15,260 nucleotides of DNA from JBJHAX01 sp050480705 (GTDB lineage Bacteria > Actinomycetota > Nitriliruptoria > Nitriliruptorales > Nitriliruptoraceae). Where the stretch lies: positions 1 to 15,260 of the forward strand of contig JBJHAX010000050.1 of NCBI GenBank assembly GCA_050480705.1. Direction: 5' to 3'. The notes below the pieces were generated by a model. That model was not told where the DNA came from, did not search any database, and saw nothing but the letters and a program-made list of their open reading frames with translations. The position numbers were made by a program, and so were the translations under genes. Shown here in pieces: positions 6,231-14,187 of the stretch (position 1 is the stretch's first letter; every line of letters starts with the position of its first letter).

Positions 6231-7079
6231 TCAAGGGCGAACGGCGAGCCGCCACGCCTCGCGATCGATGAAACCGGCGGCCTCGTAGGCCTCGATCGCG
6301 CGACCATTGTCGGCGCGGACGTGCAGCGACACGACGCGCTCCTCGGCCGTCTCCCACATCGCCTCACGCACCGCGGCCGCGACGACGGCGCGGCCGAGCC
6401 GCTGGTGCCGGGCCGAAGGGTCGACGACGATCCCGGCCAGCTGTACGCCCCAGCGTCGTGACGACACCGACCGCTCGACCTTGGCGACCGGCGCGCCGGG
6501 TGGTCCGACACACCACACCAGGCCCTGGCGGATCGAAACATCGAGACGCTGGCGGTAGCCCCGCCATCCCGCTGCACCCGGATGCGGACCGAACCGGTCG
6601 TCGACGTGCAGCTGGACCGCAAGGTCGGCGAGCCGGTCGAGGTCGGCCATCTCCGCGCGGCGCAGCCCAGGGTCGGGCAGGGCATGCTCGGCCGGGATCC
6701 GCTCGGCGTCGACGGTCATGAACCGCTGGTCGTGCACGATCAACGCCGCGACGTCGGGCGTGCGCGACAGCAGCGCATCGCCGGCCGCGACGTCACCGAC
6801 CAGCAGCCGCCAGCGGCGCGACGGCGCCATCGCCTCGGCGATGAGGCTCGCATCGCCGCACGGCACGACAAGGCGCCCCGGGAACACGATCGCGAGCGCC
6901 CAGCGCCGGCGGTCGGTGACGACCCTGACCGGTTCGGCGCCCTGCCCTTCGATGGTGGCGAGCGCGAACAGGTGGCGGGCGACGCCGCTCGCGCCGGGCA
7001 CAGGCCACGTCGCGAGACGCGCGGTGATGCCGTCCAGCTCGTCGGTGGACACCCGGCGCCAGCGCGGGCGGCGTCTCAT
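6231..7079 (-). CDS. Two-domain GNAT-family N-acetyltransferase
   Basis: This 282-residue protein has a degenerate N-terminal half (about 30-125), like the N-domains of actinobacterial double GNAT proteins of the DUF4081/Rv2867c kind. A C-terminal GNAT domain (about 138-282) follows. In it, IVVDPSARHQRLGRA (218-231) holds the acetyl-CoA motif Q-x-x-G-x-A, and ADNGRAIEAYEAAGF (256-270) is motif B. The substrate is not predictable. The ATG at 7079 overlaps the tsaD stop as ATGA, which supports this start; an upstream extension would run into tsaD. It is the last gene of the minus-strand run, ending about 75 nt from the terminator. It may acetylate a small molecule or a protein; the link to t6A genes is positional only. 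Confidence 0.78.
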   Translation of the reverse strand: MRRRPRWRRVSTDELDGITARLATWPVPGASGVARHLFALATIEGQGAEPVRVVTDRRRWALAIVFPGRLVVPCGDASLIAEAMAPSRRWRLLVGDVAAGDALLSRTPDVAALIVHDQRFMTVDAERIPAEHALPDPGLRRAEMADLDRLADLAVQLHVDDRFGPHPGAAGWRGYRQRLDVSIRQGLVWCVGPPGAPVAKVERSVSSRRWGVQLAGIVVDPSARHQRLGRAVVAAAVREAMWETAEERVVSLHVRADNGRAIEAYEAAGFIDREAWRLAVRP

Positions 7080-8089
7080 CCGACCGAGGCGAGCGGCAGG
7101 TTCGGATCGACCCCGAGGTCCAGGCTGGCCACCTGGCCTGCGGCGAGCAAGTTCGCGCCCGACGCGGCGACCATCGCCCCGTTGTCCGTGCACAGCCCGA
7201 TCGACGGCACGATCAGACGCTGACCGTTGCGTTCGCATTCCTCGGCGAAACGCGCCCGCAACCGCGAGTTCGCGGCGACCCCGCCGGCCAGCACGACCTG
7301 GTCGAGCCCCTCGTCGGCGGCGGCACGGAGCGTCTTGGCGAGCTGCACGTCGACGATGGCCTCCTGGAACGACGCTGCAACATCGGCGAGGTCGGGCTCG
7401 ACACCCGCAGCTTCCAGACGACGCAGCTCGCGGATCACCGCGGTCTTCAGACCCGACACGGAAAGGTCATAGCCGTCCTCGTGGAGCATCGCCCGCGGGA
7501 AGGCGAACGCAGCCGGGTCACCGTCGCGTGCGAGCCGGTCGATCTCGGGTCCGCCCGGGTAGCCGAGCCCGATGAAGCGGGCGATCTTGTCGAAGGCCTC
7601 GCCGGCGGCGTCGTCGATGGTGCCGCCGAGCTGGCGGAACCGTCCGTCGTCGTCCATCACGACGATCGAGGTGTGCCCGCCGGAAACCACTAGCGCGATC
7701 AGCGGCGGTGCGAGCTCGCCGTGTTCGAGCTGTGCGGCTTCGACGTGCGCACGCAGATGGTTGACGCCGAGCAGCGGCACGTCGTTGGCGAGTGCGAGCC
7801 CTTTGGCTGCCGACACACCGACCAGCAGGGCGCCGACCAGCCCGGGGCCCGAGGTGACCGCGACCGCGTCGATGTCGGCCAGCCGCACGCTGGCGTCGGC
7901 CAGCGCCCGGTCGATCGTGGGCAGCAGCAGGTCGAGGTGTGCGCGGGCCGCGACCTCGGGCACCACGCCGCCGTAGGGGGCGTGCAGCGTGGCCTGGGAC
8001 GCCACAACGTTCGCGCGCAGGGTGAAGCGGTCCTCGACGACGCCGACGGCGGTTTCGTCGCAGGAGGTCTCGATGCCGAGCACGAGCAC
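7076..8089 (-). CDS. tsaD: tRNA N6-adenosine threonylcarbamoyltransferase TsaD
   Basis: TsaD (Kae1/Gcp family, 337 residues, the usual length) transfers the threonylcarbamoyl group to A37 of ANN-decoding tRNAs, working with TsaB and TsaE. The start reads MLVLGIETSCDET as in the family. The metal ligands are visible as HLRAH (H111, H115) and TDN (D302), and the nucleotide-binding VSGGHTSIV and VLAGGVAAN segments are present. GTG at 8089 is chosen because GGAGG (8102-8098) is 8 nt upstream. The GTG at 8098 would overlap rimI as GTGA but put the SD directly on the start. It follows rimI immediately and overlaps the GNAT gene, so all are coupled. The reading frame open upstream of the start is rimI territory, not a fusion. 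Confidence 0.96.
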   Translation of the reverse strand: MLVLGIETSCDETAVGVVEDRFTLRANVVASQATLHAPYGGVVPEVAARAHLDLLLPTIDRALADASVRLADIDAVAVTSGPGLVGALLVGVSAAKGLALANDVPLLGVNHLRAHVEAAQLEHGELAPPLIALVVSGGHTSIVVMDDDGRFRQLGGTIDDAAGEAFDKIARFIGLGYPGGPEIDRLARDGDPAAFAFPRAMLHEDGYDLSVSGLKTAVIRELRRLEAAGVEPDLADVAASFQEAIVDVQLAKTLRAAADEGLDQVVLAGGVAANSRLRARFAEECERNGQRLIVPSIGLCTDNGAMVAASGANLLAAGQVASLDLGVDPNLPLASVG

Positions 8090-8094
8090 GCCGT

Positions 8095-8574
8095 TCACCT
8101 CCGCCAGGCGATGACGGCGTCCTCGCCGTCCGGGTAGTAGCCGGGGCGCCGCCCTTCTTCGACGAACCCGGCCCGACCATACAGACGCCGTGTCCTCGCG
8201 TCGCCCGCACGCACCTCGAGGGTGACGGCACCCACGCCCGCGTCGGCGGCAGCGACGAGCAGATGCTCGAGCATGTTGCGGCCGATGCCGCGCCGCTGCT
8301 GGTCCGGATGGACTGCGAGCGCCATCACGTGCGCCTCGTCGCCGAACAACGCCACCCCGCCGAACCCGACGATCCGGCCGTCGAGCATCGCCGTGACGTA
8401 GTGGCGGTCGGAGCGGGCGAGTTCGAGCGCGACCACCGCAGGTGTCCACGGGTGCGCAGACGCCGCGCGGTCCACGCCGGCGATGGCGTCGACAATGGCC
8501 TGTCCGGTCTGGTGCGGCACACCGACGATCTCGACTGTGGTGTCAGTTCCGCGCGTGTCGGCTGTGGCGTTCAC
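8095..8574 (-). CDS. rimI: Ribosomal protein S18 alanine N-acetyltransferase RimI
   Basis: This 159-residue GNAT protein has ALAVHPDQQRRGIG (85-98) with the acetyl-CoA loop Q-R-R-G-I-G. TLEVR has the probable catalytic Glu120, followed by LYGRAGF with Tyr132. The RPGYYPDGEDAVI ending is characteristic of RimI. It acetylates the N-terminal Ala of ribosomal protein S18 and possibly other proteins. GTG at 8574 forms a GTGA overlap with the tsaB stop and has GGGGGAG 7 nt upstream, so it is preferred over the longer frame to 8613. Its location between tsaB and tsaD is the common bacterial arrangement. The N-terminus has about 13 extra residues before the fold. Confidence 0.93.
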   Translation of the reverse strand: MNATADTRGTDTTVEIVGVPHQTGQAIVDAIAGVDRAASAHPWTPAVVALELARSDRHYVTAMLDGRIVGFGGVALFGDEAHVMALAVHPDQQRRGIGRNMLEHLLVAAADAGVGAVTLEVRAGDARTRRLYGRAGFVEEGRRPGYYPDGEDAVIAWRR

Positions 8575-9281
8575 GTGGCTGCTCCCCCGCGCAGCCGGCC
8601 GCGGGTCTCCCAACCGATGCGCGCATCAGCCTGGCGCAGATAGATCGGGGCCAGCTCGGTCGGTGGGTGCGTCTCCTCACGGACGATGCGGGGAATCGCG
8701 AGTTCGGCGAGCACCACCGCGTCCGGTGCCGCGAATTCCGCGCCGCCGAGCGTCGCGTCGACGTCGTCGAGTTCGTCGGTGAACAGGGCCGCGTCACCGA
8801 CCACCAGCACGTCCTCGCCGAGCGCGGCGATCTCGGCGACCAGTGTCGCCATGGGCCCCAGCCGAAGCTCGCCATCGCGCTGCACCCCGCCCGGAGACGG
8901 TCGGTAGAAGGCCCAGTAGAGCTCGCCGCGCCGCGCGTCGATGACCGCGCAGACGGGCTGGTCGGCGTGGCGGGCGCGGAACGCGAGGATGTCGAGGCTG
9001 CTCATCCCGACGGTCGGGATCGACAGGCCGGCCGCGAGCGCCTGCGCGGTGGCGATGCCCACCCGGATGCCGGTGAACAGTCCCGGGCCGAGCCCGACGG
9101 CGACGCCGGTGAGCCGCTCGGGCCCGGCGCCCGCCTGCGCGAGACAGAACGAGATCGCCGGTGCGACGAATTCGCCGTGGCGGCGCGGCACGCCGAGGTT
9201 CGCGGATGCGACGACACGTTCACCGTCGACCAGCGCGACCGACGAGGTCGACGTCGACGTCTCGATCCCGAGCACCAGCAT
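8571..9281 (-). CDS. tsaB: t6A modification partner protein TsaB
   Basis: TsaB (236 residues) is a catalytically inactive TsaD paralogue that pairs with TsaD and TsaE in t6A37 synthesis. It begins MLVLGIETSTSTSSVALVDG, contains RRHGEFVAPAI and the family signature GVAVGLGPGLFTGIRVGIA (59-77), and lacks the HxxxH metal site of TsaD, as expected. A C-terminal tail (APIYLR and beyond) matches normal TsaB. Its ATG overlaps the tsaE stop as TGATG. Upstream GGGGA gives a modest SD. The GTGA overlap with rimI downstream continues the coupled run. Confidence 0.94.
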   Translation of the reverse strand: MLVLGIETSTSTSSVALVDGERVVASANLGVPRRHGEFVAPAISFCLAQAGAGPERLTGVAVGLGPGLFTGIRVGIATAQALAAGLSIPTVGMSSLDILAFRARHADQPVCAVIDARRGELYWAFYRPSPGGVQRDGELRLGPMATLVAEIAALGEDVLVVGDAALFTDELDDVDATLGGAEFAAPDAVVLAELAIPRIVREETHPPTELAPIYLRQADARIGWETRGRLRGGAAT

Positions 9282-9796
9282 CAGGTGTCGTCCCCGGTCG
9301 TGGTGGCCTGCGCGCAGCAGCGTTCGAGTTCCCCGGCGCGTTCACGCCAGGCCCCGACCGCGTCGAGCACGATCACGCGATCGCCTTCAGCCTGATCGCC
9401 TTCGGGCTCGGTCGCGTCGGCGATCAGCACCTCGACGTCGATGCGGTCGGCAGGCAGCAGTGGACCGATCGCATCACCCCACTCGACGAAGGTGACCACG
9501 TCGTCGGCGAACACCTCGTCGCCGAGGTCGAGCACGTCGTGCAGGCGGTCGAGCCGGTAGACGTCGCAGTGCACGATCGGCGGGGTCGCCTCGGGGTAGG
9601 TGCGCACCAGCGTGAACGTCGGTGAGGTGACGCGGCCCGTGACACCCAGCGCCTGCGCCGCGCCCTGCACGAAGCAGGTTTTGCCGGCGCCGAGTTCCCC
9701 GCCGAGCACGACGACGTCGCCTGGTCCGAGCAGCGCCGCGACAGCGGCGGCGACGGCCCGCGTCTCGTCGGGCCCGCCGGAACGCACCGTGATCAC
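9281..9796 (-). CDS. tsaE: tRNA t6A synthesis ATPase TsaE
   Basis: TsaE (171 residues) is the P-loop ATPase that drives turnover of the TsaB-TsaD complex. Walker A is GELGAGKT (33-40). The family motifs SPTFTLV (58-64), HCDVYRL (76-82) and FVEWGD (103-108) follow in the right order. The last ~25 residues (after VLDAVG) are an unconserved-looking tail rich in Arg, Glu and Thr. The start GTG at 9796 has no convincing SD. A gap of about 195 nt separates it from the UDG-like gene, so it may have its own weak promoter, though I see none. Confidence 0.93.
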   Translation of the reverse strand: MITVRSGGPDETRAVAAAVAALLGPGDVVVLGGELGAGKTCFVQGAAQALGVTGRVTSPTFTLVRTYPEATPPIVHCDVYRLDRLHDVLDLGDEVFADDVVTFVEWGDAIGPLLPADRIDVEVLIADATEPEGDQAEGDRVIVLDAVGAWRERAGELERCCAQATTTGDDT

Positions 9797-9991
9797 GCGA
9801 GGTTTCCGTTCGAGCGTCAGCCGGGTGGTCGGCGGGCCGGCGGTGCGCGGCGGCGCCGATGTCGGACGGATCGTACGCCAGCGGCCAGGTGGACGGAGAC
9901 GCCGGACGAACGACGAGGCGCCGCAGGCGGGGCGGGAGGTTGCGGGCAGGAGGAGGCGCTGCGGGGCGACGGGCGCCGCTGTGATGTGCCT
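9797..9991. other. Intergenic, nothing recognised
   Basis: This GC-rich spacer between the UDG-like gene and tsaE is the largest gap in the minus-strand run. No clear promoter hexamers, hairpin of note or RNA gene are visible. Confidence 0.5.
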
Positions 9992-10621
9992 TCAGCCGCT
10001 GGCGGGTTCGCGTGCTCGGGCGTCCTCGCGCAGCTGCGCGCCGGTCTTGATGCGGCCGTCGAGGACCGCCTTGGCGGCGACGATGCCCCAGCGCAGCTCG
10101 TCGGCGGCGCGGGGATGGCCCTGGAGGACCTCGACGGGATGGAAGGTCGGGATGAGCGTCACCGTGCCGCGCACCTGCAGGCGAAAGCCGCTGACACGCT
10201 CGATCTCGAGGGGCCGTCCGTACAGGACCGACGCGGCGAGGTCGCCGAGTGCGAGGACGACGTCAGGCGCGACCATGTCCATCTCGACACTCAGATGGCG
10301 CGAACACGCACGCACCTCGTCGAGGGTCGGCGGGCGCTCGGCCGGTGGGCGGCAGCTCACCAGCGTCGTGAACCACACCTGGGTGGGGTCGATCCCCGAG
10401 TCGCGCAGCAGATTGTCGACGACGTTTCTCGCCGCGCCCGACATCGGCGAACCCGCAACGTCGTCGGCTTCGCGTGGTGCGGCTGCGACCACCGCCAGCC
10501 GTGCGTCGAGGTCGCCTTCCCCGACGATCGCCTGCCGGCGCAGCTCGTGCAGGCCGCACGCCGTGCATTCGCGCACGGCCTGGCCCAGCATCTGCAGCTG
10601 TCCGGTGGGCGCAACGGGCAT
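9992..10621 (-). CDS. Fe-S uracil-DNA glycosylase-like protein (family 4/5), motifs diverged
   Basis: This 209-residue protein has the four Cys spacing of Fe-S UDGs: CTAC (19 and 22), SCRPP (90) and ACSRHL (106). It also has VVLALGDLAASVL and a PTFHPVEVL motif with His. Family members excise uracil from DNA. Key positions differ: the GEAPG loop reads AAAPR (46-50), PFVG reads PMSG (59-62), and the Asn expected before VVKCRPP is Thr. Catalysis or base choice may therefore be altered, or the protein may belong to an unnamed subgroup. The ATG at 10621 leaves 18 residues before the first Cys, normal for the family. The longer frame to 10705 enters the upstream MFS gene and has no spaced SD. It lies between the MFS gene and tsaE. 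Confidence 0.78.
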   Translation of the reverse strand: MPVAPTGQLQMLGQAVRECTACGLHELRRQAIVGEGDLDARLAVVAAAPREADDVAGSPMSGAARNVVDNLLRDSGIDPTQVWFTTLVSCRPPAERPPTLDEVRACSRHLSVEMDMVAPDVVLALGDLAASVLYGRPLEIERVSGFRLQVRGTVTLIPTFHPVEVLQGHPRAADELRWGIVAAKAVLDGRIKTGAQLREDARAREPASG

Positions 10622-10694
10622 CGGCCGATCCGATGTTCGGGCGGGCCCGAGGCTACACAGCCGGCGGTGCACGCTGCAGCCGAGGCGCGCTGCG

Positions 10695-11969
10695 CTAGGA
10701 ACCACTCCTCGCGGCGTTCGCCCGAGCGCCCAGTTTCCGCGACGTCCACAGCATGCCGGCTGCAGCGACCAGAGAGAGCACCGCGCCGAAGATCCACGCG
10801 ACCGGGTATCCGGCCTGTTCAGCGACGATGCCGAACGTCACCGGCCCGACGACGCCGCCGATGAGACCGCCGGGGAACACGACACCTGTGACGGTGCCGG
10901 GTGAGCCCGGGAACGCGCGCATCATCGCGTACCAGAAGACGCCGTTGAATCCCCAGGCTCCGCCCAGCGCGATGAACACGCCGACCGCGCTGCCGACGGG
11001 CGATCCGGTCGCCAGCAGGACGAGCCCGACCACGCCCGAGGCGAGCAGCGCAGCACAGATCCGCAGGTGCCCTGCCACGATCCGATCGGCAAGCATGCCC
11101 ACGGACAGGCGCACCACGATGACGAAGATGCTCGCGAACGCGAGCAGGTAGCCGGCGGTCACGACGTCCATGCCGGCGGTCACCGAGGCATCGACGAAGA
11201 AGGCGGGCACGCTCGTCGCTGCCGCTGATGCCGCGCCGAATGTGACCATCACCGGCCACATCGACCGGACCGACATCGTGGTCGGCTCGGTGCGTGTTCT
11301 CGGCGCTCGTGCCGGGGCGCTCGCGGTCGCAGGGCGTCGGACGCCGCCGAGCGAGACAACCGCGAGGACCGGCACGACGACGAAGGCCCAGCGCCAGCCC
11401 ACGGTCACGGCGAGCAGTGGCACGCTCATGCCTGCGATCATCGACGCGACAGGTGGCGCCGACTGCTTTATGCCGAACGCGATGCCCTGGCGGCGCAGCG
11501 GGATCCGGTTGGTCAGCAGGCGATTGGCGGCCGGTTGGCACAACGCCTGCGCAGTGCCAGCGATCGTGAGCACGGCGACGAGCGTGTAGAGGTTGAACAC
11601 GGCGAACGCGATGGCGAGCGACGTCGTCGCGGCGATGACCGCGCCCAGGCGCATGCTGGCAGTCGCTCCGCGATTGTCCGTCAGGCGCCCGAGAGGCCCC
11701 GAAGCGGCAGCAGCACCGACCCGAAAGGCCGCGACGGCGATGCCGAGCCCTGTGGCGCCGAATCCGAGGTCCCGTGTCATCTCGACGGCGAGCGCCCCGA
11801 CGAGGAACATCGGCAGGACACCGATCACGGTGGCGCTGACCGAGATCGCCAGCGTCCGAACAGCAGAACGCTCGTTTCGTGCGCCACGCACCGGGCCACC
11901 TGGGGTGTCCGCGTGTCCGCCGCCCGCTGGTTTCGACGTCTCCGACGCGTCATCCGACGCCGGCGTCAT
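10695..11969 (-). CDS. Major facilitator superfamily transporter
   Basis: This 424-residue protein has a polar N-terminal tail of about 35 residues, then about 12 hydrophobic helices. The inner-loop motif GPLGRLTDNRG (about 96-106) is like the MFS loop 2-3 signature, and a second loop, VGMLADRI, lies in the other half. A central hydrophilic stretch with Ala/Pro/Arg (about 208-228) is the usual linker between the two six-helix halves. It moves a small solute by secondary transport; the substrate cannot be named. ATG at 11969 overlaps the P1 peptidase stop as ATGA, with AGGTG just upstream. The coupling to a P1 aminopeptidase suggests a peptide or amino-acid related substrate, as inference. Confidence 0.88.
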   Translation of the reverse strand: MTPASDDASETSKPAGGGHADTPGGPVRGARNERSAVRTLAISVSATVIGVLPMFLVGALAVEMTRDLGFGATGLGIAVAAFRVGAAAASGPLGRLTDNRGATASMRLGAVIAATTSLAIAFAVFNLYTLVAVLTIAGTAQALCQPAANRLLTNRIPLRRQGIAFGIKQSAPPVASMIAGMSVPLLAVTVGWRWAFVVVPVLAVVSLGGVRRPATASAPARAPRTRTEPTTMSVRSMWPVMVTFGAASAAATSVPAFFVDASVTAGMDVVTAGYLLAFASIFVIVVRLSVGMLADRIVAGHLRICAALLASGVVGLVLLATGSPVGSAVGVFIALGGAWGFNGVFWYAMMRAFPGSPGTVTGVVFPGGLIGGVVGPVTFGIVAEQAGYPVAWIFGAVLSLVAAAGMLWTSRKLGARANAARSGS

Positions 11970-12919
11970 GACGTCACCTGCGGCATCGCGGCACGCCGGG
12001 TCGCTTCCGCGACGACCTCTGCGGCAAGATGTGCGACGAGGTCGACGCTTGCTTCGGCCTGCCCGGTCGCAAGACAGAAGATGGCATCGCCGTCCATGTC
12101 GGTGTGGGCGGGACGCACCGCGCGCGCGATCCCCGAGTGTGCGAGGTCGGCCACCCGGTAGCCCTGCGCCTTGTCGAGGCGCGCGTCGGTGACCACACAG
12201 CCGATCACGGTGTTGGTGGGAGGACCGTCCGGCGACCTGGTGCGACCCGTCCCGCCACCGGGTGCGCTGTCAGCCGGAGTGGCCGGCCGTGCCAATGGCG
12301 CGACCGGGTAGCGGGGCACGTCGTCAGCGACGTCGGCTGCGGCGATGAGGGCGCCGTCGTCGCCGACGATCTCGCCGAGCGCATTGTTCGCGACGATCGC
12401 GCCGACCGTGATTCCACCTGCGCGGCGTACGGCGATCGCCTGCCCGCCCGGCCTGCGGTGCTCGAGTCCGGCGACCTTGGCGACCGTGCAACCGGCGCCC
12501 GCACCGACGCGCCCTTCGGCTGGTTCGCCGGCCGACGCCTGGTCACACGCATGACGGCCCGCGGCGGCGCCCGGCCGCTGGGATGGTGCGGACACCGACC
12601 CGTCGAGCAGGATCGCGGCGCCGACGATCGGCACGACGTGCCCGGCGACCGGGTAGCCGATCCCTCGCTCTTCCAGCCACCCCATGACCCCGTCGGCAGA
12701 CGCGAGCCCGTAGGCGGATCCGCCCGAGAGCACCACGGCGTCGCAGCGGACGACGTGTCCTTGCGGTCCGAGCGCAGCGGCTTCCCGCGTTCCCGGCGCG
12801 GCACCACGGACGGCGACCGCGCCGAGCGTGCCGGGCGGCGGCAGCACGACGGTGCAGCCCGAGACGCCGTCCGGGCTCGTCCAGACCCCGACGCGCACGT
12901 CGTCGAGTCCAAGCGCCAC
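11966..12919 (-). CDS. P1-family (DmpA-like) self-processing aminopeptidase
   Basis: This 317-residue Ntn-type hydrolase is of the DmpA / beta-peptidyl aminopeptidase family. It opens with LDDVRVGVWTSPDGVSGCTV, then VVLSGGSAYGLASADGVMGWL (62-82) and GAIVANNALGEIV (173-185). The cleavage/nucleophile site is NTVIGCVVTDA, where Thr237 aligns with Ser250 of DmpA; self-cleavage before it would give alpha and beta chains. Such enzymes release N-terminal residues (sometimes D- or beta-amino acids) from small peptides or amides. The linker before the nucleophile (about 208-234) is Pro/Gly rich. GTG at 12919 is chosen because AGGAG (12930-12926) is 6 nt upstream and the family normally starts there; the open frame runs to 13006. 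Its stop overlaps the MFS start. Confidence 0.9.
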   Translation of the reverse strand: MALGLDDVRVGVWTSPDGVSGCTVVLPPPGTLGAVAVRGAAPGTREAAALGPQGHVVRCDAVVLSGGSAYGLASADGVMGWLEERGIGYPVAGHVVPIVGAAILLDGSVSAPSQRPGAAAGRHACDQASAGEPAEGRVGAGAGCTVAKVAGLEHRRPGGQAIAVRRAGGITVGAIVANNALGEIVGDDGALIAAADVADDVPRYPVAPLARPATPADSAPGGGTGRTRSPDGPPTNTVIGCVVTDARLDKAQGYRVADLAHSGIARAVRPAHTDMDGDAIFCLATGQAEASVDLVAHLAAEVVAEATRRAAMPQVTS

Positions 12920-13062
12920 GCTGATCTCCTCTCGCTCGCCGTGCCGGCGAACCACGTGCGGGACGTTCCCGGCAGCGTCCGGTCGCATGCGCGCACGTCG
13001 CCGCACGCCCCGTCACGAGTCCGGCCCGTGTCCCACGGCACCACGCGGTCGTCCGCACCGGC
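12920..13062 (-). promoter_or_regulatory. Spacer between alr and P1 peptidase with strong RBS
   Basis: This 143-nt spacer carries an AGGAG (12930-12926) 6 nt before the P1 peptidase GTG. No promoter hexamers or terminator hairpin are evident, so co-transcription from alr is likely. Confidence 0.5.
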
Positions 13063-14187
13063 TCAGGCGCTGCCGTGGACGCGTGGCAGACGGCCGGTGA
13101 GCCCCGTCGCGATCTCGTAGGTGATCGTGTCGGCTGCAGCCGCCCATTCCTCGACACGGGGGCCGCTGCCGCCGAGCAGTTCCACCCGGTCGCCGACGCG
13201 AGGCTCGTGGTCGCCGCACCAGACCATCAGCTGGTCCATGCACACCGCTCCGACGAGCGGAGCGCGTCGACCCGCGACGACGACGTCCACGTTGCCACCA
13301 ACGGCACGTGGCACCCCGTCGGCGTACCCGATCGGGACCGTCGCGAGCCATCCGTCCGACGGCGCGTGCCAGCGATGCCCGTACGACACCGCGGTGCCGG
13401 CCGCGACATGCTTAGGGTAGGCGACCTGCGAGGTCAGCGTGAACGCGCTGCGGAGTCCTGCGGCGGCTGCGTCGACCTCGCCGGACGGCGACAGCCCGTA
13501 GATGCCGATGCCGCAGCGAACCAGGGTGTGACGCGCTCGCGGGTGCGCGATCGTGCCCGCCGAGTTCGCCGCGTGCACCCAGCGGGGCTCGAATCCGTGG
13601 CGGGCAGCGTCGGTGAGGAAACGGTCGAACGCGTCGAGCTGCCTCGACGTCGTGTCACGAGCCGGTTCGTCGGCACACGCCAGATGTGTCGCGAATCCGT
13701 CCACCTCGAGGCCCGTGGCTGCATCGAGCATCTCCAGCGTGCCGCCCCAGCCAGATTCGGGGACACCGACACGGCCCATGCCGGTGTCGACCTTGACGTG
13801 CACGGCGACGCGCCGGCCGCGATCGCGGCCCGCCGCATCCAATCTCGCGAGGAACGCGGGCGAGTAGGCCATCGGCGTGAGGTCATGGGCGAGCAGCGCC
13901 TCGACCGCATCGACCGGCGGTTCGGCGAGCAGGAGGATCGGCGCGTCGATGCCCGCATCACGCAACGCGACGCCTTCTTCGACCAGTGCGACCGCGAGCC
14001 AGCGGGCGCCTGCATCGCGTGCGGCACGCGCGACCGGCACGGCTCCATGCCCGTAGCCGTCCGCTTTGACGACCGCGCACAGGTCGGTGCCGGCGATCTC
14101 GCGCAGCCGCACCACGTTGTCACGGATCGCAGCGAGATCGACCTCGACGCGCGATGGACGCCACGGCCCGTTCACGGCTGCAGCCAT
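13063..14187 (-). CDS. alr: Alanine racemase (PLP-dependent)
   Basis: Alr (374 residues, normal length) converts L-Ala to D-Ala for peptidoglycan. The PLP lysine is K41 in AVVKADGYGHGA. The catalytic Tyr is Y269 in VSYGHRW. Other family blocks are visible: HVKVDTGMGRVG (130-141), HAANSAG (205-211), VRCGIGIYGLSP (223-234), PIGYADGVPR (285-294) and VGAVCMDQ (312-319). The ATG at 14187 overlaps the end of nnr by 16 nt. A GTG at 14175, four codons in, makes a GTGA overlap and is an equally good start; neither has a clear SD. Coupling to nnr is common in bacteria. Confidence 0.95.
   Translation of the reverse strand: MAAAVNGPWRPSRVEVDLAAIRDNVVRLREIAGTDLCAVVKADGYGHGAVPVARAARDAGARWLAVALVEEGVALRDAGIDAPILLLAEPPVDAVEALLAHDLTPMAYSPAFLARLDAAGRDRGRRVAVHVKVDTGMGRVGVPESGWGGTLEMLDAATGLEVDGFATHLACADEPARDTTSRQLDAFDRFLTDAARHGFEPRWVHAANSAGTIAHPRARHTLVRCGIGIYGLSPSGEVDAAAAGLRSAFTLTSQVAYPKHVAAGTAVSYGHRWHAPSDGWLATVPIGYADGVPRAVGGNVDVVVAGRRAPLVGAVCMDQLMVWCGDHEPRVGDRVELLGGSGPRVEEWAAAADTITYEIATGLTGRLPRVHGSA

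Noticed and set aside
7080..7238. Extra 53 N-terminal residues on the GNAT protein
   Set aside because: They lie within the tsaD 3' end and are Arg-rich and unstructured. The ATGA overlap start is far more likely.
8090..8449. N-terminal extension of TsaD as a fusion protein
   Set aside because: This stretch is rimI in another frame. TsaD starts at 8089 with a good SD and canonical first residues.
9600..10904. A 434-residue plus-strand frame across tsaE and the UDG-like gene
   Set aside because: It is antisense to well-supported genes, rich in Arg/Ser/Pro, with no recognisable domain.
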